Source: JBCCGG01 sp039029395 (GTDB lineage: Bacteria > Pseudomonadota > Alphaproteobacteria > Kiloniellales > JAKSDN01). From it: 64,000 nucleotides of DNA. Positions 26,156 to 34,899 of the stretch are shown piece after piece. Position numbers and translations under genes: made by a program. The notes beneath the pieces are model-generated. The model was given only the letters and a program-made list of their open reading frames with translations. It was not told the DNA's origin and ran no database searches. The stretch lies in contig JBCCGG010000005.1 in the NCBI GenBank assembly GCA_039029395.1, positions 1 to 64,000 of the forward strand, in the 5' to 3' direction. The stretch's first letter is position 1; each line of letters starts with the position of its first letter.

Positions 26156-27376
26156 ATGACCGTGACCTTGGATCAAATCAAGGCCGCCGCCGAGCTGCTC
26201 GACGGCCAGATCATCCGCACACCCCTGGTGCCGGCCGGCCGGCTGTCCCGTCAGGTTGGCTGCGAGCTCTATCTTAAGCTGGAAAACCTGCAGTACACCG
26301 GCTCCTTCAAGGACCGCGGCTCCTACGTCAAGCTGAACAGCCTGACCGCCGAGCAGCGCAAGGCCGGGGTGATCGCCATGTCGGCCGGCAACCACGCCCA
26401 GGGGGTGGCCTACCACGCCCAGCGCCTGGGCATTCCGGCGACTATCGTAATGCCGGAGTTTGCGCCCTACTCCAAGGTCGAACGCACCAAGTCCTGCGGC
26501 GCCCGGGTCGTGCTGACCGGCGACACCTTGGATGCCTCGGCGGTCGCGGCGCGCGAGATCGCGGCCGAGGAAGGCTTGAGTTTCGTTCACCCCTACGACG
26601 ACGAGAAAATCATCGCCGGCCAAGGCACCATTGGATTGGAGCTGCTGGAAGACCAACCCGATTTGGACGCAATCGTCGTGCCGATCGGCGGCGGCGGGGT
26701 AATTTCCGGCATCGCTACGGCGATCAAGGCGCTCAAGCCCGAGATCGAGATCTTCGGCGTCGAGGTCGAGCTCTTCCCCTCCATGTATCAGACGATCCAC
26801 GAGATGGCGCCGACCTCGGGCGGCACCACCCTGGCCGACGGCATCGCGGTCAAGAACCCGGGCGAGCTGACCCGGGAGATTATCAAGCAGCACGTCAAGG
26901 AGATCCTGCTTGTCGACGAGTCGGGCATCGAGGGCGCCGTGCACAAGCTCTGCGAGCTGCAAAAGGTGGTCGCCGAAGGCGCGGGCGCGGCCGGCGTGGC
27001 GGCGATCCTGGAGCAGCCGAGCCGCTTTCAGGGCAAGAAGGTCGCGGCCGTGGTGTGCGGCGGCAACATCGACGTGCGCCTGCTCTCCGCTGTGCTCGCC
27101 CGCGGCATGGTGCGCGACGGGCGCTTGGTGCGGCTCAGAGTCTCGATCGTGGATCAGCCGGGGGTGCTCGCCAAACTGACCACCTTCATCGGCGAGTGCG
27201 GCGCAAACATCATCGAAATCGCCCACCAGCGCCTGTTCTACAACGTGCCCCCCAAGCAGGCAGAGATCGACCTGATCGTCGAGACGCGCAACGCCGAGCA
27301 CCTGCATGAAATCATGGCCCGCCTCAAGGCCGGCGGCTTCCCCGTGCGGGTCATGTCGTCCAGGAGCGACGTTTAG
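26156..27376 (+). CDS. Threonine ammonia-lyase
   Basis: Deaminates threonine to 2-oxobutyrate with PLP. In 406 residues, K52 in TGSFKDRGSY is the PLP lysine, IGGGGVISGIATAIK binds phosphate, and a single ACT domain (about 330-400, RLRVSIVDQPGVLAKLTTFI) provides allosteric control. One ACT domain and this length fit the short TdcB-like/alphaproteobacterial IlvA type rather than the two-domain enterobacterial IlvA. GGAGGAGAG-rich sequence precedes the ATG. Confidence 0.9.
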   Translation: MTVTLDQIKAAAELLDGQIIRTPLVPAGRLSRQVGCELYLKLENLQYTGSFKDRGSYVKLNSLTAEQRKAGVIAMSAGNHAQGVAYHAQRLGIPATIVMPEFAPYSKVERTKSCGARVVLTGDTLDASAVAAREIAAEEGLSFVHPYDDEKIIAGQGTIGLELLEDQPDLDAIVVPIGGGGVISGIATAIKALKPEIEIFGVEVELFPSMYQTIHEMAPTSGGTTLADGIAVKNPGELTREIIKQHVKEILLVDESGIEGAVHKLCELQKVVAEGAGAAGVAAILEQPSRFQGKKVAAVVCGGNIDVRLLSAVLARGMVRDGRLVRLRVSIVDQPGVLAKLTTFIGECGANIIEIAHQRLFYNVPPKQAEIDLIVETRNAEHLHEIMARLKAGGFPVRVMSSRSDV

Positions 27377-27393
27377 TCCGTTGTGAGTATTAT

Positions 27394-27409
27394 CACGGAG
27401 CGATCCGTG
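27394..27409. terminator. Small hairpin after threonine ammonia-lyase
   Basis: CACGGA and TCCGTG form a six-base-pair stem with a GCGA loop, 17 bases after the stop codon. There is no T-run on either side, so it would be a weak terminator at best. Confidence 0.25.
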
Positions 27410-27429
27410 GCCCGGCCCTAGTCTGCGCG

Positions 27430-27450
27430 CCAATCGTCATAAACGATTGG
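27430..27450. promoter_or_regulatory. Dyad just upstream of the 48-residue gene
   Basis: CCAATCG and CGATTGG are perfect seven-base arms around a seven-base loop, ending nine bases before the ATG at 27460. The placement suits an operator or a 5' hairpin over the ribosome site; no protein can be named. Confidence 0.35.
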
Positions 27451-27459
27451 AGCGCCGTC

Positions 27460-27606
27460 ATGGCCCCCCTACCCCCACGTTACAAAATTTGGCTGAACCG
27501 CGGCCGCGCCCTGGGCATCGCGATCGCCCAATTGGCGGACTGGCTGACTCATTTGCCCGAAATCTTCGATCATCAGCCGAGCCGGCACCGACGCCTGCCC
27601 CGCTGA
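27460..27606 (+). CDS. Small hypothetical protein, 48 residues
   Basis: ATG at 27460 to TGA at 27606. The peptide is basic at both ends with an amphipathic middle (RALGIAIAQLADWLTHLPEI) and no Cys. Codon third positions look like a real gene, and a dyad sits directly upstream. I do not recognise the family. The ribosome site is weak (GGAG, nine bases away). It may be a conserved small protein or chance; the convergent hydrolase ends 16 bases on. Confidence 0.4.
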   Translation: MAPLPPRYKIWLNRGRALGIAIAQLADWLTHLPEIFDHQPSRHRRLPR

Positions 27607-27621
27607 GGCGGCCTGAGCCCC

Positions 27622-28863
27622 CTACGCCCCGAGCATGCCAGCCAGGGTGAGGTAGAGCACGCGCGCGCCCAGTGCGATGTGGCGCGGATCGGTGGCCTCC
27701 GCCGGGTTGTGGCTGAGGCCGGCTCGGCTCGGCACGAAGATCATCGCGGCAGGAGTCACCTGGGCCAAGATCTGGGCATCGTGTCCGGCGCCGGACGGCA
27801 TCCGGGTGTGGCCGCAGCCGAGTGCCTGGCAGGCCGCCTCGATGCGCGCGGTCAGGGCCGGCGCCATGACCGCCGGGTGCTCGGTGGCTCCACGGACAAT
27901 CTCCAGAGCAACCCGGTTGGCATCGGCCCGGGCCCGGGCGATGGCCTCGGCGCGGCCGAAAAGCGCCTCCATGCCCTTCAGGTCAGGGCCACGGATCTCT
28001 TGGCCCAAACGCGCCTCGGCGGGCACCACGTTGGCCGCGCCCGGCGCCACGGCAAGAGCGCCATAGGTCAGGCGCATGTCGGGCGGGAAGTCGCGCTCGA
28101 CAAGGGTCGTGCTCTCGGCGAGCGTCTCGGCCGCGGCCCGCAGCGCGTCACGACGCAGGGCCAGGGGCGTTGTGCCGGCATGGGCCTGCTCGCCCCGAAA
28201 GATCAGCTCGGCATTGGCGATGCCGACAATGCTCTCGACCACGCCGACCTCGAGCCCCCGGCTTTCCAGCACCGGCCCCTGCTCGATGTGCAGCTCCAGA
28301 TAGCCGGCAAAATCTTGCGGAGGGCGCGCGGCCTTAAGAAAGGCCGTGGGCTCCAGGCCGAAGCGCGCCAACGCCTCGGTGAAGGGCTGGCCGTCTCGGC
28401 CAACCGCGCTTGCCACCTCCTCTTGCTCCACCTGGCCGACCATCGCGCGTGATCCCGTCAGGCCCAGAAAGGCGCCCTCCTCGTCCGCGAAGGCGACGAT
28501 CTCCAGTGGGCGCGGCACGCCGCCGCGCTCGGCAAGGGTGCGGGCACACTCCAAGGCGGCGAGCACGCCCAGCGCCCCGTCGTAGAAGCCGCCGCTGGGC
28601 ACCGCGTCCACATGGGAGCCCGAAAGCACCGCCGGCCCCTCGGCCGGACCGAGGCGGCCGATCAGGTTGCCGGCGGGATCCATGCGTACCGCCAAGCCCG
28701 CGGTCTCAAAGCGCCCAGCGAGCCAGTCGATCGCCTCGCGGTAGGCCGGCGAATAGGCCGGCCGGTCGAGGCCACCCTCGGGCAGACGTCCGAAGTGGCT
28801 AAGCGCCTCCAGATCGTCGAGCAGGCGCTCAGGTTGGATCGGACAACTGACCTCGCGCGACAC
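27622..28863 (-). CDS. M20 amidohydrolase (allantoate/N-carbamoyl amino acid type)
   Basis: A 413-residue dizinc hydrolase. SGSHVDAVPSGGFYDGALGV holds the first His and bridging Asp, ADEEGAFLGLTGSRAM the Glu pair, and IEQGPVLESRGLEVGVVE is the dimer-interface motif typical of HyuC/AllC. It cleaves a carbamoyl or ureido group from a linear amide; allantoate, N-carbamoyl amino acids or beta-ureidopropionate are possible. No purine or pyrimidine breakdown genes adjoin it. Confidence 0.85.
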   Translation of the reverse strand: MSREVSCPIQPERLLDDLEALSHFGRLPEGGLDRPAYSPAYREAIDWLAGRFETAGLAVRMDPAGNLIGRLGPAEGPAVLSGSHVDAVPSGGFYDGALGVLAALECARTLAERGGVPRPLEIVAFADEEGAFLGLTGSRAMVGQVEQEEVASAVGRDGQPFTEALARFGLEPTAFLKAARPPQDFAGYLELHIEQGPVLESRGLEVGVVESIVGIANAELIFRGEQAHAGTTPLALRRDALRAAAETLAESTTLVERDFPPDMRLTYGALAVAPGAANVVPAEARLGQEIRGPDLKGMEALFGRAEAIARARADANRVALEIVRGATEHPAVMAPALTARIEAACQALGCGHTRMPSGAGHDAQILAQVTPAAMIFVPSRAGLSHNPAEATDPRHIALGARVLYLTLAGMLGA

Positions 28864-29003
28864 CGGCAGCCTCCAGCGGATGGGAACAAGCCATCAGAGC
28901 GGCGCACGCCCCGCAACGCAAGCCGGTTTGGTCAATCCATAAGGCGGTACACGCAACCCAACCTGCCGTGCCGTGCAAAGTGGCCTGTCCCCGCGGCGTA
29001 TTC

Positions 29004-30089
29004 CTATTGGGCCGCGGCCGCCGCACCCGGCTCGTTCAAGGCGGCCAGGTCGCCGAACTCGCGCTCCAGAAGGGGCAACACCTGGCTCCCGAAGCGCTCG
29101 AGCGAGCGCAGGGCCAGGCTGCCCTCCAGGGGGCCGAAGGCGAAGAAGCAGCTGTAGTGGTAGGGCCGGCAGGCGCGGATCTCGGCGGCCATTTTCTCGG
29201 CCACGGTCTCGGCGTCGCCGATGTTGACGTTGGCCAGGATCTGCTCCAGGGGTGGCTCGCCGTCGAACGGGCGGGGGTCGATGAAGGGGCCGTTCATGAC
29301 CGGCTCGCCTTGGACCATGTTGGCGATGGTACGGGCGATGAAGCGCACACACTCTGCCGCCTTCAAGGCCTCGGCCTTGTCCTCGGTGATGAAGATGTAG
29401 CGGTGAATGGCGACGCGGGCGCCGTCCGGATCGAGACCCACGTTGCGGTGACCCTGATCGACCTGAGCCCGCAGGTCCTTCATCTTCTCGAGCCCTTGAA
29501 AGCCAGCCGAGATGAAGGAGGTGTGGCCGCCTCGGGCAACCCGCTCCACGAGGCTCGGATTGGTGCCGGCAACGAAAACCTCGGGCAGGCGCGGCTGGGC
29601 CAGCGAGACGCACATGGGTCGCGGCGGGATCTTGACGTGCTTGCCTTGGTAGCCGAGCTCGCCGCTGTCGATCGCCTGCTCCAGCAGATCCCAGATCTCG
29701 TGGGTCTGCTCAAGTTTGTCAGCGATGTCCAGACCGAAGCCGTCGAACTCGTAGGCCTGATAGCCGCTGCCGAGGCCGATCACCGAGCGGCCGCCGGCGA
29801 CCTGATCGAAGAACACCGTCTCCTCGACGACGCGCACCGGGTGATAGAGCGGCAGCACCAGGATCGCCGGGCCCAGGCGAATGCGCTCGGTCACTCCGGC
29901 CGCCCGCGCCGCCATCATGAGCGGTGCCACGCACATGGAATAGTTCGAGAAGTGATGCTCGGCGAACCAGGCGATGTCGAAGTCGAGCTGCTCGGCCTGG
30001 CGCACCAGGTCGAGCGTCGTGTCGATCACCTCGGCCTGGGAGGACTCCGGGCCGGGCAGGGTCATCAGATTGAACTGGCCAAACTTCAT
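29004..30089 (-). CDS. LLM-class flavin-dependent oxidoreductase
   Basis: A 361-residue luciferase-like monooxygenase-fold protein. WFAEHHFSNYSMCVAPLMMA, RIRLGPAILVLPLYHPVRV and GRSVIGLGSGYQAYEFDGFG are the bacterial-luciferase family features. It probably uses FMN or F420-like flavin with a reductase partner not seen here. It is divergent from the cystathionine beta-synthase gene 141 bases away. Substrate unknown. Confidence 0.85.
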   Translation of the reverse strand: MKFGQFNLMTLPGPESSQAEVIDTTLDLVRQAEQLDFDIAWFAEHHFSNYSMCVAPLMMAARAAGVTERIRLGPAILVLPLYHPVRVVEETVFFDQVAGGRSVIGLGSGYQAYEFDGFGLDIADKLEQTHEIWDLLEQAIDSGELGYQGKHVKIPPRPMCVSLAQPRLPEVFVAGTNPSLVERVARGGHTSFISAGFQGLEKMKDLRAQVDQGHRNVGLDPDGARVAIHRYIFITEDKAEALKAAECVRFIARTIANMVQGEPVMNGPFIDPRPFDGEPPLEQILANVNIGDAETVAEKMAAEIRACRPYHYSCFFAFGPLEGSLALRSLERFGSQVLPLLEREFGDLAALNEPGAAAAAQ

Positions 30090-30230
30090 GAGCAGACGCT
30101 CCCCCTCGGACGATTGCTCTCGACTTAATCACCGCCATGCGCGGCCTGTCAAACCTGGGATGCCACCCCTTCCCCGTCCCGGTGGCCTATGCCATAGTCC
30201 GGCCCCCTCAGGTCCGGGAGACGATACAGT

Positions 30231-31649
30231 ATGGCCACAGCCCTGCCCGCCCAAAGCGACGACCCGCCATGCCAGGCGCCGGCCTTCGGCAACGTGCTCG
30301 AGATGATCGGCAACACGCCCCTGATCGAGGTGCGCCAGCTCGACACGGGCCCTTGCCGCCTGTTCCTCAAGCTGGAGAGTCAGAATCCGGGCGGCTCGAT
30401 CAAGGACCGCATCGGCAAGTCGATGATCGAGGCAGCGGAAGCCGAGGGCAAGATCCAGCCGGGCGGCACGATCATCGAGGCGACCGCCGGCAACACGGGC
30501 CTGGGCCTTGCCCTGGTGGCGGCGCAAAAGGGCTACAGGATGCTGCTCGTGGTGCCCGACAAGATGGCCCAAGAGAAAATCTTTCACCTCCAGGCGCTGG
30601 GCGCCGAGGTGCGCCTGACCCGCTCGGACGTGGGCAAGGGTCATCCGGAATACTACCAGGACATGGCTGAACGCCTGGCCGCCGAGATCCCAAACTCCTT
30701 CTATGCCAACCAATTCGCCAACCCGGCCAACCCGCTGGCCCACGAGACCACGACCGGGCCGGAGATTTGGGCCCAGATGGATCAGGCGGTCGATGCGGTG
30801 GTCTGCGGCGTCGGCTCGGCCGGCACGATCACGGGTCTCTCGCGCTATTTCGCCAAGGTGTCGCCGACCACCGAGATGATCTTGGCCGACCCGGAAGGCT
30901 CGGTGCTGGCGGACTACATCAACACCGGAGTCTTGAAGGAGGAGGTCGGCTCCTGGGTGGTCGAAGGAATCGGCGAAGATTTCCTGCCGCCGGTCGCCGA
31001 CTTTTCCAGGGTCAAGAAAGGCTACTACGTGGCCGACCGGGACTCCCTGATGACCGCCCGCGAGCTGCTGGCCAAGGAAGGGATTCTGGCTGGCTCCTCC
31101 TCGGGCACCTTGATCGCCGCGGCGCTCAGCTACTGCCGGGAGCAGGGCGAGGCCAAGCGGGTCGTGACTTTCGTGTGCGACAGCGGCAACAAGTATCTCT
31201 CCAAAATGTTCAACGACTATTGGATGCTCGACCAGGGTTTCATGGCGCGCGAGCACCATGGGGACTTGAGCGACATCGTCTCACGGCGCCACGAGGAGCA
31301 CGCAACCGTCACGCTGCGGGAAAACGACACGCTCTTGACCGCCTACGGGCGCATGAAGCTTTACGACATCTCCCAGCTGCCGGTGGTCGACGAGGCCGAC
31401 CAGGCGATCGGCATCATCGACGAGAGCGACATTCTCTTGGCCGTGTTCCGGGACGAGGAGCACTTCCGTGACCCGGTCGCCTCGGCCATGAGCCGGCGCC
31501 TGGAAACCATCGAAGTCGACCAGCCGCTGGAGACGTTGTTGCCGGTGTTCGAGAAGGGCCATGTGGCGATCGTCACCGAGGGCGGGCGCTTTCTCGGCCT
31601 GATCACCCAGATCGATCTCTTGAATCACCTGCGCCGGCGCATGAAATAG
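30231..31649 (+). CDS. Cystathionine beta-synthase
   Basis: A 472-residue PLP enzyme joining serine and homocysteine. NPGGSIKDRIGKSMIE carries the PLP lysine, ATAGNTGLGLALVAA and GSAGTITGLSRYF the cofactor loops, and two C-terminal CBS modules (from about residue 345) could bind an adenosyl ligand. It has no N-terminal heme-binding region. With the next gene, 22 bases on, it makes a reverse transsulfuration pair to cysteine. Confidence 0.9.
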   Translation: MATALPAQSDDPPCQAPAFGNVLEMIGNTPLIEVRQLDTGPCRLFLKLESQNPGGSIKDRIGKSMIEAAEAEGKIQPGGTIIEATAGNTGLGLALVAAQKGYRMLLVVPDKMAQEKIFHLQALGAEVRLTRSDVGKGHPEYYQDMAERLAAEIPNSFYANQFANPANPLAHETTTGPEIWAQMDQAVDAVVCGVGSAGTITGLSRYFAKVSPTTEMILADPEGSVLADYINTGVLKEEVGSWVVEGIGEDFLPPVADFSRVKKGYYVADRDSLMTARELLAKEGILAGSSSGTLIAAALSYCREQGEAKRVVTFVCDSGNKYLSKMFNDYWMLDQGFMAREHHGDLSDIVSRRHEEHATVTLRENDTLLTAYGRMKLYDISQLPVVDEADQAIGIIDESDILLAVFRDEEHFRDPVASAMSRRLETIEVDQPLETLLPVFEKGHVAIVTEGGRFLGLITQIDLLNHLRRRMK

Positions 31650-31671
31650 CCCGGTCGAAAGGAACCAGATC

Positions 31672-32856
31672 ATGGCCAACGACGCCCCCCCGGCGCACAG
31701 CAAATCCAACCGCCTGGGCTTCTCGACCCGCGCGATCCACGCCGGCCAAGCCCCGGACCCAACGACCGGCGCGATCATGCCGCCGATCTACGCCACCTCG
31801 ACCTACGTTCAGGACTCGCCCGGCGTGCACAAGGGCTACGAGTACAGCCGTTCCCAGAATCCGACCCGCATGGCCTACGAGCGCTGCGTTGCCGATTTGG
31901 AGAGTGGCACGGCGGGCTTCGCCTTCGCCTCGGGCATGGCGGCGACTGGCACGATCCTGGAGCTGGTGGCAAGCGGCGGCCATGTGATCGCCAATGACGA
32001 TCTTTACGGCGGCACCTACCGCCTGTTCGAGAATGTGCGCCGCCAATCGGCCGGCCTGGAGTTCACCTTCCTGGACCTCTCCGACGCCGAGGCGCTGTCC
32101 GCCGCGATCCGGCCGGAGACCCGCATGGTCTGGGTCGAGACGCCGACCAACCCGCTCCTTAAGCTGGTCGACCTGGAACGCATCGCCGAAATCGCCAAGG
32201 CGCGCGGCATCTTGGCGGTCTGCGACAACACCTTCGCGACGCCTTGGGTGCAGCGGCCGCTCGAGCTTGGCTTCGATCTGGTCATGCATTCGGCAACCAA
32301 GTACCTGAACGGCCACTCGGACATGGTCGGCGGCGTGGTCGCAAGCGGCGCCGCGCCCGAGGTGACCGAGCGCCTGGCCTATCTGCAGAACGCAGTAGGC
32401 GGCGTCCAAGGGCCGTTCGATTCCTTCCTCGCCCTGCGCGGCTTGAAGACCCTGCCGATCCGCATGGAGCGCCACTGCCAGAACGCCGAAGCGGTCGCGC
32501 GCTATCTGGAAGCCCATTCCAAGATCGAGCGGGTCTATTACCCCGGCCTTGCCTCCCATCCACAGCACGATCTGGCGAAGCGCCAAATGGCGTTCTACGG
32601 CGGCATGGTAACGGCCGTCCTCTCGGGCGGTCTGGCGGCGGCAAAACGCATGCTGGAGCGAGTCGAGATCTTCGCCCTGGCGGAAAGCCTGGGCGGCGTG
32701 GAGAGCCTGATCGAGCACCCGGCGATCATGACCCACGCCTCGATCCCGGCCGAGATCCGCGAGGAACGCGGCGTCTCCGACGGCCTGGTGCGGCTTTCCG
32801 TCGGCATCGAGGACGATGCCGACTTGATCGCCGATCTGGAGCGGGCGCTGAGCTAG
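31672..32856 (+). CDS. Cystathionine gamma-lyase/synthase family enzyme
   Basis: A 394-residue Cys/Met-metabolism PLP enzyme. The PLP lysine is in HSATKYLNGHSDMVGG; YSRSQNPTRMAYERCVADLE and VWVETPTNPLLKLVDL are family motifs. Sequence alone does not separate the lyase from gamma-synthase; following cystathionine beta-synthase, a gamma-lyase giving cysteine is more likely. Confidence 0.88.
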   Translation: MANDAPPAHSKSNRLGFSTRAIHAGQAPDPTTGAIMPPIYATSTYVQDSPGVHKGYEYSRSQNPTRMAYERCVADLESGTAGFAFASGMAATGTILELVASGGHVIANDDLYGGTYRLFENVRRQSAGLEFTFLDLSDAEALSAAIRPETRMVWVETPTNPLLKLVDLERIAEIAKARGILAVCDNTFATPWVQRPLELGFDLVMHSATKYLNGHSDMVGGVVASGAAPEVTERLAYLQNAVGGVQGPFDSFLALRGLKTLPIRMERHCQNAEAVARYLEAHSKIERVYYPGLASHPQHDLAKRQMAFYGGMVTAVLSGGLAAAKRMLERVEIFALAESLGGVESLIEHPAIMTHASIPAEIREERGVSDGLVRLSVGIEDDADLIADLERALS

Positions 32857-32884
32857 CCCGGCCAAGCAAGGAAAAGCACCCGCC

Positions 32885-33391
32885 ATGCCCGATTTCCAGC
32901 TACCCGCCAAAAGCCGCGCCGACGCCGCCTGGCCCGAGCTGCCGCCAGATCCCATGGCCGATCCGGCGCTCTACGACGGACTGCTGGGCCGGCGCATCGT
33001 GGCCTTCTTGATCGACTGGGCGATCCTGTTGTTCGTCTACGGCGCCTTCTGGGTGATTGGCGGACTCTTCACGGTGATCACTTTCGGCCTTCTGGGTCCG
33101 GCCGTACTGGTCGTGCTAGCCGCCTTGCCGGTGCTCTACAACGCGCTCACGATCGGGATGTGGGGCTCGACGCCTGGCATGCTGATGACCGACGTGGAGA
33201 TCCGCGCCTGGGACGGCCGGCCGGCCGACTACCTGCAGGCCTTCATATTCGCCTTCGTCTTTTACCTCACCGTGCCGACCACCAGCGGCATCGCGCTCTT
33301 GTTCGTTTTCTTCAACGACCGCAAGCGCACGGTGCACGATTTTCTGTCCGGCACGGTCGCCGTGCGCCGCTCGGTCGTTGAGGCTTCATAG
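32885..33391 (+). CDS. RDD family membrane protein
   Basis: A 168-residue inner-membrane protein. GRRIVAFLIDWAILL is the RDD-type start (Arg and Asp in helix 1), with further helices near 58-85 and 115-140 and a late NDRKRTVHDFLSGTVAV tail. RDD proteins are proposed transporters or membrane accessories. It follows the transsulfuration genes by 28 bases and may share their transcript. Confidence 0.85.
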   Translation: MPDFQLPAKSRADAAWPELPPDPMADPALYDGLLGRRIVAFLIDWAILLFVYGAFWVIGGLFTVITFGLLGPAVLVVLAALPVLYNALTIGMWGSTPGMLMTDVEIRAWDGRPADYLQAFIFAFVFYLTVPTTSGIALLFVFFNDRKRTVHDFLSGTVAVRRSVVEAS

Positions 33392-33397
33392 GTACGA

Positions 33398-34783
33398 TCA
33401 ACATTCCACGACGTTGGCGGCCAGCCCGCCGATCGAGGTTTCTTTGTACTTTGTGTGCATGTCGAGGCCGGTCTGGCGCATGGTCTCCACGCAGCTGTCG
33501 AGCGAGACCACGTGCTGACCGTCGCCGTGCAGCGCGATCGATGCCGCCGTCACGGCCTTGACCGCGCCGAAGGCATTTCGTTCGATGCAGGGCACCTGGA
33601 CCAGGCCGCCGATCGGATCGCAGGTCATGCCCAGGTGATGCTCGAGGGCGATCTCGGCCGCATTTTCGATCTGGTTGTTCTCCCCACCCAAGGCAGCACA
33701 GAGCCCGGCGGCCGCCATTGCCGAGGCCGAGCCGACCTCGCCCTGACAACCGACCTCGGCGCCGGAGATCGAGGCGTTGTGCTTGATGATGCCGCCGACC
33801 GCGGCGGCGGTCAGCAGAATCAACCGAACGCCATCGTGATTGGCGTCGGGAATGTGATCCAGATAGTAGCGCAGAACCGCCGGGATCACGCCGGCAGCCC
33901 CGTTGGTCGGCGAGGTAACGACCCGCCCGCCGGCCGCGTTTTCCTCGTTGACCGCCATGGCGTAGACGCTAAGCCAGTCGACCACCCAATGCTCGAAGGG
34001 CTTGTTGTGGCCCTTGCGGGCGCGCAGCTTCTCGAGCATCTCGTGGGCCCGCCGCCGCACCTTGAGGCCGCCCGGCAGCACGCCGCTCTCGCGCAGGCCG
34101 CGCTCTATGCAAGACTGCATGGCGTCCCAGATCCGGTCGAGCCCGGCATCGAGCTCGGCTTCGCTCATGCGCGTGCATTCGTTGGCCCGCTTCATCTGGG
34201 CAATCGTCAAGCCGCTGGTCTTGCCCATGTCGAGCATCTCTGCGGCGTTTGCGAAAGGATAGGGCATGGCGTCCAACCCGGCCGGCTGGGCCGCCTGCTG
34301 CCCCTCCTCCAGCTCCTTGTCGCTGACCACGAAGCCACCCCCGATGGAATAGCAGATCAACTCGTCGAGAAGCTCCCCCGACCCGTCGAAAGCGCGGAAA
34401 ACCATGCCGTTGGAGTGGCCCGGCAGTGCCTGATCGTAGTCGAAGACGAGATCGCTCGCCGGATCGAAGGCGATCGCCGGTAGACCCACGGGCTTTAGCT
34501 GCTTGGACTTCGAGATATCGGCGATCATCTGATCGATCAGGTCGCACTCGACCGAGTCAGGCTTCTGTTCCAGCAAACCCAAAATAACCGCCTGGTCGCT
34601 GGCGTGGCCCTTGCCGGTGAAAGCCAGCGAGCCGTGCAGCGAGACTGCGATGCGGGCGTATCTTTGGTGGCCCTGACCCCGAAGCTGGTCGAGAAACCGC
34701 CCCGCCGCCACCATCGGCCCCACGGTGTGGGAGCTGGACGGTCCAATGCCTATTTTGAAGATGTCGAAGACGCTCAGGAACAT
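33398..34783 (-). CDS. sdaA: L-serine ammonia-lyase
   Basis: Converts L-serine to pyruvate and ammonia with a [4Fe-4S] cluster. The 461-residue single-chain form starts MFLSVFDIFKIGIGPSSSHT, the family signature. Cluster cysteines are expected in MTCDPIGGLVQVPCIERNAF and SLDSCVETM, and GAEVGCQGEVGSASAMA is the substrate loop. ATG at 34783 has GGTGGG upstream; the frame extends further but the family starts here. Convergent with the RDD gene (six-base gap). Confidence 0.93.
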   Translation of the reverse strand: MFLSVFDIFKIGIGPSSSHTVGPMVAAGRFLDQLRGQGHQRYARIAVSLHGSLAFTGKGHASDQAVILGLLEQKPDSVECDLIDQMIADISKSKQLKPVGLPAIAFDPASDLVFDYDQALPGHSNGMVFRAFDGSGELLDELICYSIGGGFVVSDKELEEGQQAAQPAGLDAMPYPFANAAEMLDMGKTSGLTIAQMKRANECTRMSEAELDAGLDRIWDAMQSCIERGLRESGVLPGGLKVRRRAHEMLEKLRARKGHNKPFEHWVVDWLSVYAMAVNEENAAGGRVVTSPTNGAAGVIPAVLRYYLDHIPDANHDGVRLILLTAAAVGGIIKHNASISGAEVGCQGEVGSASAMAAAGLCAALGGENNQIENAAEIALEHHLGMTCDPIGGLVQVPCIERNAFGAVKAVTAASIALHGDGQHVVSLDSCVETMRQTGLDMHTKYKETSIGGLAANVVEC

Positions 34784-34899
34784 GACCCACCTGCCCTCGC
34801 CTGCGTGACCTGAAGATGATAGGCCGCCCGTCCGCAACGGGCTAGCCTAGACCGGCCCTGCCCTGTCATACTGCGCCGCGCAATGCAAGGAGATGTCAG

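Noticed and set aside
26111..27433. 440-codon open frame on the minus strand
   Set aside because: It is wholly antisense to threonine ammonia-lyase, which has clear motifs.
31603..32955. 450-codon open frame on the minus strand
   Set aside because: It is antisense to the cystathionine gamma-lyase/synthase gene and shows no domain.
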